A stretch of DNA of 64,000 nt from Curvibacter delicatus NBRC 14919 (GTDB lineage Bacteria > Pseudomonadota > Gammaproteobacteria > Burkholderiales > Burkholderiaceae_C). The translations under genes were made by a program, and so were the position numbers. The notes below the pieces were generated by a model, which was given only the letters and a program-made list of their open reading frames with translations, had not been told where the DNA came from and made no database searches. Positions 57,895 to 64,000 of this stretch are shown in pieces; within the stretch, counting starts at the first letter, position 1, and the number at the start of each line of letters is the position of its first letter. The stretch is from assembly GCF_001592265.1 (NCBI RefSeq), contig NZ_BCWP01000001.1, positions 62,001 to 126,000 on the forward strand, in the 5' to 3' direction.

Positions 57895-58763
57895 GCATGA
57901 AAGAAAACCTTCAGACCGAGGGACACCGCGGAACCGGCTCAGCCGGGCCGCTGGTGTCGTCCCCCCAAGGGGGGAAGGCGGCCGCAGGCCGTCTCAGGGG
58001 GGGCATCGCCGCCGGCTGGCAAACCCTGTTCTACAAGGAAGTGCTGCGCTTCTGGAAGGTCAGCTTCCAGACCGTGGCAGCACCGGTGCTGACGGCCGTG
58101 CTCTACCTGCTGATCTTTGGCCATGTGCTGGAGAACCACGTCAAGGTGTATGACCGGATCAGCTACACCGCCTTCCTGATCCCCGGTCTGGTGATGATGA
58201 GTCTGTTGCAGAACGCCTTTGCCAACAGTTCGTCCTCGCTGATCCAGAGCAAGATCATGGGCAACCTGGTCTTTCTGCTGCTCACGCCCTTGTCTCACTG
58301 GAGCTGGTTCTTTGCTTATGTCGGCTCCTCCGTGGTGCGCGGTCTGGTGGTGGGGGCAGGCGTGTTTCTGGTGACGGTCTGGTTCACCGACCTGAGCGTG
58401 GTGGCCCCGCTCTGGGTCATCGCGTTTGCCGTCATGGGCGCAGCCCTGCTGGGCGCCCTCGGCCTGATTGCCGGCCTGTGGGCTGAAAAATTCGACCAGT
58501 TGGCGGCCTTCCAGAACTTCATCATCATGCCGATGACCTTTCTCAGCGGCGTGTTCTATTCCATCCACTCGCTGCCCAGCTTCTGGCAGGGCGTGAGCCA
58601 TCTCAACCCGTTTTTCTACATGATCGACGGCTTTCGCTACGGCTTCTTCGGCCAGAGCGATGTCTCGCCTTGGCTGAGTTTCGGGATTGTGGGGGCGGCA
58701 CTTGTGCTGGTGGGCGGTCTGGCGGTGCACTTGTTGCGCACCGGGTACAAGATCCGCGGCTGA
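57891..58763 (+). CDS. ABC-2 type exporter permease (YadH-like) with repeat-derived N-terminus
   Basis: A 290-residue protein with six hydrophobic segments and the ABC-2 features of YadH (LIPGLVMMSLLQNAFANSSSS, MTFLSGVFYSIHSLP and NPFFYMIDGFRYG). Residues about 11-38 (GHRGTGSAGPLV...GRLRGG) are Gly/Arg-rich, not part of the usual fold and encoded by a copy of the GC-rich repeat also seen at 1438. The conserved part begins near AAGWQTLFYKEVLRFWK. The ATG at 57891 overlaps the ATPase stop, so the repeat appears to be translated. Confidence 0.9.
   Translation: MSMKENLQTEGHRGTGSAGPLVSSPQGGKAAAGRLRGGIAAGWQTLFYKEVLRFWKVSFQTVAAPVLTAVLYLLIFGHVLENHVKVYDRISYTAFLIPGLVMMSLLQNAFANSSSSLIQSKIMGNLVFLLLTPLSHWSWFFAYVGSSVVRGLVVGAGVFLVTVWFTDLSVVAPLWVIAFAVMGAALLGALGLIAGLWAEKFDQLAAFQNFIIMPMTFLSGVFYSIHSLPSFWQGVSHLNPFFYMIDGFRYGFFGQSDVSPWLSFGIVGAALVLVGGLAVHLLRTGYKIRG
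57921..58005 (+). repeat. GC-rich multi-hairpin repeat inside a coding sequence (copy 2)
   Basis: CCGGCT-C-AGCCGG (57935-57947), CCCCCC-AA-GGGGGG (57962-57975) and GGCGGCC-GCA-GGCCGTC (57978-57994), then a G run, match the order and spacing of the copy at 1490-1566. It lies in frame in the permease gene, encoding about 28 residues. Confidence 0.8.
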
Positions 58764-58782
58764 AGCAACCAAGCGAACGAGC

Positions 58783-59025
58783 ATGACTGCAGACGAACTC
58801 CAATCCTTCATCGCCGCCGGCCTGCCGTGCGAGCACATCGAACTCACGGGTGATGGCCGCCACTGGTACGCCACCATCGTGTCCAGCGAGTTCGAAGGCA
58901 AGCGCCCGATCCAGCGCCACCAGCGTGTTTATGCCACGCTGGGGCAGAAGATGCACACCGACGAGGTGCATGCCTTGTCCATGAAAACCTACACGCCGGC
59001 CGAATGGGCCGCGCTGGCCCACTGA
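58783..59025 (+). CDS. ibaG: BolA-family protein IbaG
   Basis: BolA-type proteins pair with monothiol glutaredoxins in Fe-S handling. The 80-residue protein has the helix-turn-helix-like BolA fold with HWYATIVSSEFEGKRPIQRHQ and the VHALSMKTYTP end; the conserved His residues are present. It starts 19 nt after the ABC permease and sits 12 nt before murA. In E. coli it lies next to mlaB and murA as well, which supports IbaG over BolA. Confidence 0.92.
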   Translation: MTADELQSFIAAGLPCEHIELTGDGRHWYATIVSSEFEGKRPIQRHQRVYATLGQKMHTDEVHALSMKTYTPAEWAALAH

Positions 59026-59037
59026 GTGAACTGAACC

Positions 59038-60303
<1,266 letters not shown>

Positions 60304-60369
60304 TGGCCTTCCAAGGGGCCTCCGCGCCCTGGGCCGGTCCGGCGTGCTCGCGCATGAGAAAATGACCCC

Positions 60370-61011
60370 ATGATCACGCTCGCACTCTCCAAAGGCCGCA
60401 TCTTCGACGAGACCCTGCCGCTGCTCAAGGCAGCCGGCATCGAGGTGCTGGACGATCCGGAAAAGACCCGCAAACTCATCCTGGCCACCAACCAGCCGGA
60501 CGTGCGGGTGGTGCTGGTGCGCGCCACCGACGTGCCGACCTACGTGCAGTACGGCGGGGCCGACCTTGGCATCACCGGCAAGGACACGCTGCTCGAACAC
60601 GGCAGCGACGGGCTGTACCAGCCGCTGGATTTGCAGATTGCCAAATGCCGCATCAGCGTGGCTGTGCGTGAGGGCTTCGACTACGCTGCGGCCGTGCGCC
60701 AGGGCTCGCGCCTGACCGTGGCCACCAAGTACGTGGCGATTGCGCGCGATTTTTTTGCCACCAAGGGTGTGCACGTGGACCTGATCAAGCTCTACGGCAG
60801 CATGGAGCTGGCGCCGCTCACCGGCCTGGCCGATGCCATCGTCGATCTGGTGTCGACCGGCAACACGCTCAAGGCCAACCACCTGGTCGAGGTCGAGCAC
60901 ATCATGGACATCAGTTCGCGCCTGGTGGTGAACCAGGCCGCGCTCAAGCTCAAGCAGGAACCGATCCGCCGCATCATCGACGCGTTTGCAAGTGTCGTGG
61001 AACCCAAGTAA
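60370..61011 (+). CDS. hisG: ATP phosphoribosyltransferase, short form
   Basis: First step of histidine synthesis. The 213-residue length is the short HisG_S type, which lacks the C-terminal regulatory domain and needs the HisZ regulatory subunit; hisZ is not in this window. Motifs [31 protein letters not shown] and [14 protein letters not shown] (PRPP loop) are present. The ATG at 60370 starts the fold. hisD follows after 5 nt. Confidence 0.96.
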   Translation: MITLALSKGRIFDETLPLLKAAGIEVLDDPEKTRKLILATNQPDVRVVLVRATDVPTYVQYGGADLGITGKDTLLEHGSDGLYQPLDLQIAKCRISVAVREGFDYAAAVRQGSRLTVATKYVAIARDFFATKGVHVDLIKLYGSMELAPLTGLADAIVDLVSTGNTLKANHLVEVEHIMDISSRLVVNQAALKLKQEPIRRIIDAFASVVEPK

Positions 61012-61013
61012 TT

Positions 61014-61078
61014 GCTATGAATTTTGTAGCTGCTCCCGCCCGTTTGTCGACGGCTGAGGCCGATTTTGAGGCTAAGTT
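61014..61078 (-). repeat. GCTAC/GTAGC-type repeat overlapping the hisD start (candidate copy 5)
   Basis: On the minus strand the blocks TCGGCC...AGCC, GTCGACAAACGG, GCGGGAGC, AGCTAC-AAAATTC-ATAGCA follow the repeat order of the other copies. On the plus strand the ATAGCA/TGCTAT end contains the hisD ATG and the following bases code for about 18-20 N-terminal residues. Confidence 0.5.
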
Positions 61079-62396
61079 TCAAGCGCGACTGCACTGGTCG
61101 GGTGAGACCGATGCCGCCATCGAGCAGCGTGTGGCCGAGATCCTGGCCGATGTGCGTCAGCGCGGCGATGCTGCTGTGCTCGACTACACCGCCCGTTTCG
61201 ATGGCCTCTCGGCGCCCAACATGGCGGCGCTGGAGCTGACCCAGACCGACTTCAAGGCCGCGTTCGACGCCATTCCGCTGGCTCAGCGTGAGGCCCTGCA
61301 GTCGGCCGCAGCCCGCGTGCGCAAGTACCATGAAGCACAGAAAAAGGCCTCGGGCGAGAGCTGGAGCTACCGTGACGAAGACGGTACGTTGTTAGGCCAG
61401 AAGGTCACGCCGCTGGACCGCGTCGGCATCTATGTGCCCGGCGGCAAGGCCGCGTACCCGTCGAGCCTGTTGATGAATGCCATTCCTGCCCACGTGGCGG
61501 GGGTGCAGGAAATCATCATGGTCGTGCCCACGCCCGTGCGTGGCAGCGTGGCCACCGGTGGCTCGGGCGAGCAGGCCGCGTCAAGCAAGGGTGAGCGCAA
61601 CGAGCTGGTGCTGGCCGCCGCCTATGTGGCCGGCGTCACGCGCGCCTTCACCATCGGTGGTGCCCAGGCCGTGGCGGCCTTGGCGTATGGCACGCAAACC
61701 GTGCCCAAGGTGGACAAGATCACCGGCCCCGGCAACGCCTATGTCGCCAGCGCCAAGAAGCATGTCTTCGGCCAGGTCGGCATCGACATGATCGCTGGCC
61801 CGAGCGAGATTCTGGTGCTGGCCGACGGCACGACGCCGGCCGACTGGGTGGCGATGGACCTGTTCAGCCAAGCCGAGCACGACGAGCTGGCACAAAGCAT
61901 CCTGCTGTGCCCGGATGCGGCCTACCTCGATGCCGTGCAGCGCGAGATCGAGCGCCTGCTGCCGCAGATGCCGCGCGCCGAGATCATCGCCAAGTCGCTC
62001 ACGGGCCGTGGCGCACTGATCCAGACGCGCAGCATGGAAGAGGCCTGCGCCATTTCCAACCGCATCGCACCGGAGCACCTGGAGGTGTCGAGCCGTGAGC
62101 CGCACCAGTGGGAGCCGCTGTTGAAACACGCCGGCGCCATCTTCCTCGGTGCCTACACCAGCGAATCGCTCGGTGACTACTGTGCCGGTCCGAACCACGT
62201 GCTGCCTACCAGCGGCACGGCACGTTTCAGCTCGCCGCTGGGCGTCTACGACTTCCAGAAGCGCAGCAGCCTGATCGAAGTCAGCGAAGCCGGCGCGCAG
62301 AGCCTGGGCCAGATCGCCTCCGTGCTGGCGCACGGCGAAGGCCTGCAAGCGCATGCCCGTGCCGCAGAAATGCGCCTGAAAGACAGCAAGAAATGA
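61017..62396 (+). CDS. hisD: Histidinol dehydrogenase
   Basis: It oxidises L-histidinol to histidine in two NAD-dependent steps, using zinc. The 459-residue protein has [19 protein letters not shown] (about 136-154), the family signature around [33 protein letters not shown] and EHLEV, plus the zinc-site His and Gln in this stretch. It is ~25 residues longer than E. coli HisD: a Gly/Ser-rich segment at about 175-195 and an N-terminal tail account for this. The start region lies in a dispersed repeat. Stop overlaps hisC by ATGA. Confidence 0.97.
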   Translation: MNFVAAPARLSTAEADFEAKFQARLHWSGETDAAIEQRVAEILADVRQRGDAAVLDYTARFDGLSAPNMAALELTQTDFKAAFDAIPLAQREALQSAAARVRKYHEAQKKASGESWSYRDEDGTLLGQKVTPLDRVGIYVPGGKAAYPSSLLMNAIPAHVAGVQEIIMVVPTPVRGSVATGGSGEQAASSKGERNELVLAAAYVAGVTRAFTIGGAQAVAALAYGTQTVPKVDKITGPGNAYVASAKKHVFGQVGIDMIAGPSEILVLADGTTPADWVAMDLFSQAEHDELAQSILLCPDAAYLDAVQREIERLLPQMPRAEIIAKSLTGRGALIQTRSMEEACAISNRIAPEHLEVSSREPHQWEPLLKHAGAIFLGAYTSESLGDYCAGPNHVLPTSGTARFSSPLGVYDFQKRSSLIEVSEAGAQSLGQIASVLAHGEGLQAHARAAEMRLKDSKK

Positions 62397-63490
62397 CAGC
62401 ACTCGATTCGAAACTGCAACGCCTGATCCGCCAGGACATCCAGGGAATGCACGCCTATGCCATCCAGGACTCGGTGGGCATGGTCAAGCTCGACGCCATG
62501 GAGAACCCCTATGGCCTGCCGCCCGCGCTGCAGGCCGAGCTGGGTCAGCGCCTGGGCAAGCTGGCGCTCAACCGCTACCCGGACGGCCGCGTCAACGACC
62601 TGCGAGCTGCCCTGGCGCGCTACGCCGACATGCCGGCCGGCTACGACCTGATGCTGGGCAATGGCTCGGACGAGCTGATCTCGCTGCTGGCCCTGGCCTG
62701 CGACGTGCCGGGTGCTTCCATCCTGGCGCCGGTGCCGGGCTTCGTGATGTATGCCATGAGCGCACAGCTGCAGGGCCTGGCCTTCCACGGCGTGCCGCTC
62801 ACCGCCGACTTCGAGCTCGACGAGGCCGCCATGCTGGCCGCCATCCGCCAGCACAAGCCGACGCTCACCTACATCGCCTATCCGAACAACCCGACCGCCA
62901 ACCTGTGGGACGAGGCCGTGATTGCCAGGATCATCGCCGCCGTGGGCGAGCAGGGCGGCCTGGTGGTGATGGACGAGGCCTACCAGCCGTTTTCCTCGCG
63001 CAGCTGGCTGGACAAGATACGCGCCAACCCGGCTGCGCACGGCCATGTGCTGCTGATGCGCACGCTCTCCAAGTTCGGCCTGGCCGGTGTGCGGCTGGGC
63101 TACATGATCGGTCCGCAGGCCCTGGTGGCTGAGATCGACAAGGTGCGCCCGCCCTACAACATCAGCGTGCTGAACTACGAGTGTGCCTTGTTCGCGCTCG
63201 AACATGCCGATGTATTTGCGGCACAGGCCCTTGAGATCAAAGCGCAGCGTGCTATGATTTTGGAAGCGTTGTCGGCGTGGCCGCAGGTGCGGGCCTGGAA
63301 CAGCGATGCCAACATGATCCTCGTGCGCGTGCCGGATGCGGCCAAGGCCTTCGAGGGCATGAAGGCGCGCAAGGTGCTGGTGAAGAATGTGTCCAAGCTG
63401 CATCCCTCGCTGGCCAACTGCCTGCGTTTGACGGTCGGCACACCGGACGAGAACCGGTTGATGCTGGCAGCGCTGAAAGAATCACTATGA
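62393..63490 (+). CDS. hisC: Histidinol-phosphate aminotransferase
   Basis: A PLP enzyme making histidinol phosphate. The 365-residue protein has [11 protein letters not shown] near residue 38, [16 protein letters not shown], and the PLP lysine in [15 protein letters not shown] near residue 227. It overlaps hisD and hisB by ATGA on each side, so the three are coupled. Confidence 0.97.
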   Translation: MTALDSKLQRLIRQDIQGMHAYAIQDSVGMVKLDAMENPYGLPPALQAELGQRLGKLALNRYPDGRVNDLRAALARYADMPAGYDLMLGNGSDELISLLALACDVPGASILAPVPGFVMYAMSAQLQGLAFHGVPLTADFELDEAAMLAAIRQHKPTLTYIAYPNNPTANLWDEAVIARIIAAVGEQGGLVVMDEAYQPFSSRSWLDKIRANPAAHGHVLLMRTLSKFGLAGVRLGYMIGPQALVAEIDKVRPPYNISVLNYECALFALEHADVFAAQALEIKAQRAMILEALSAWPQVRAWNSDANMILVRVPDAAKAFEGMKARKVLVKNVSKLHPSLANCLRLTVGTPDENRLMLAALKESL

Positions 63491-64000
63491 GCACACCACG
63501 CATTGCCGAAGTTACCCGCAATACCGCCGAGACCCAGATCACCGTCAAGGTCAACCTCGACGGCACCGGCCAGGCGCGCCTCGCCACCGGCATCGGTTTC
63601 TTCGACCACATGCTGGACCAGATCGCGCGCCACGGCCTGATCGATCTCGACATCCAGGCCAAGGGCGATCTGCACATCGACGGCCACCACACGGTGGAAG
63701 ACGTCGGCATCACCCTGGGCCAGGCGGTGGCCAAGGCGGTGGGTGACAAGAAGGGCATCCGCCGTTACGGCCACGCCTACGTGCCGCTGGACGAAGCGCT
63801 GTCGCGCGTGGTGGTCGACTTCTCCGGCCGTCCGGGGCTGGTGATGCACGTGCCGTTCAAGAGCGGCATGATCGGCACCTTCGACAGCCAGCTGGCCTAC
63901 GAGTTTTTCCAGGGCTTCGTCAACCACGCCTTTGTCACGCTGCACATCGACAACCTGCGCGGCGAGAACGCCCACCATCAGGCCGAGACCGTGTTCAAGG
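63487..64000 (+). CDS. hisB: Imidazoleglycerol-phosphate dehydratase, 5' part
   Basis: It dehydrates imidazole-glycerol phosphate with two manganese ions. The window ends after about 171 codons of the usual 195-200. Metal-binding motifs [14 protein letters not shown] and [16 protein letters not shown] near residues 37 and 64, and the later ENAHHQAET, are present. The sequence resembles the monofunctional HisB, without the N-terminal phosphatase of E. coli. Truncated by the window edge, not by a mutation. Confidence 0.95.
   Translation, partial: MSTPRIAEVTRNTAETQITVKVNLDGTGQARLATGIGFFDHMLDQIARHGLIDLDIQAKGDLHIDGHHTVEDVGITLGQAVAKAVGDKKGIRRYGHAYVPLDEALSRVVVDFSGRPGLVMHVPFKSGMIGTFDSQLAYEFFQGFVNHAFVTLHIDNLRGENAHHQAETVFK

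Noticed and set aside
63245..63270. GCTATGATTTTGGAAGC inside hisC resembling the GCTAC-type repeat
   Set aside because: Only the short core matches and the codons fit the conserved hisC protein, so chance similarity is likely.

Overview
The window is a GC-rich, gene-dense chromosomal segment of a betaproteobacterium, most likely a Comamonadaceae member (Rhodoferax/Polaromonas/Acidovorax-like). The evidence is gene content and order: an Omp32-like porin, cytochrome c4 with ResB/CcsA (System II), hexR-tal-pgi, pilMNOPQ-aroK-aroB-dgt, and mla-ABC-ibaG-murA-his. Short intergenic repeats with cores such as GCTACT...GTAGC or CCCCC-TTGA-GGGGG, which I associate with this family, support it. The family call is inference; no rRNA gene lies in the window. 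Almost everything looks like core chromosome. The only clear mobile element is an ~870-bp REP-associated tyrosine transposase (RAYT) element at 45820-46690. No gene-free stretch exceeds 300 bases.

Layout. 1-4.6 kb: a small exported protein, tRNA(CAT), enoyl-CoA hydratase, ilvA, an OsmC-family protein, and coq7 coupled to an orphan BrnA-like antitoxin. 4.6-6.8 kb: a highly expressed porin with a structured leader and a strong terminator, then a DUF3047-like lipoprotein. 6.8-10.3 kb: central carbon metabolism (hexR divergent from tal-pgi, with a candidate operator). 10.4-12.8 kb: groES-groEL with a perfect CIRCE element and overlapping sigma-70/sigma-32-like promoters. 12.8-21.4 kb: cell-surface functions, namely a membrane-anchored sialidase-like propeller protein with a polytopic partner, a convergent GT39-GtrA-GT9 set, metK, and two LpxL/HtrB-type acyltransferases. 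21.4-31.8 kb: alpha/beta hydrolase, engB, cytochrome c4, resB-ccsA, msrPQ, an ODP/metallo-beta-lactamase protein, lysA-lptM and divergent cyaY.

31.8-45.8 kb: PBP1A divergent from the type IV pilus operon pilMNOPQ, followed by aroK, aroB, dgt and a tightly overlapped series (MFS transporter, DUF1415, Methyltransf_32-type protein), then a glycine-zipper lipoprotein. 45.8-52.9 kb: the RAYT element followed directly by gltB-gltD. 53-59 kb: a complete phospholipid-trafficking set in the order mlaF-E-D-A-C-B plus a YadGH-type ABC exporter and ibaG. 59-64 kb: murA, hisG, hisD, hisC and the 5' part of hisB, which runs off the window.

The most interesting layer is the repeats. The RAYT element has near-perfect 22-nt inverted ends, a start codon buried in a 12-bp hairpin, and related REP palindromes inside the glt and mla operons, one showing a compensatory base-pair change relative to the others. 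Two other dispersed repeat families appear to have been taken into coding sequence: the N-terminus of the ABC permease, probably the N-terminus of HisD, and the C-terminal codons and stops of the alpha/beta hydrolase and Pgi. No CRISPR array, prophage or clear defence system was seen.
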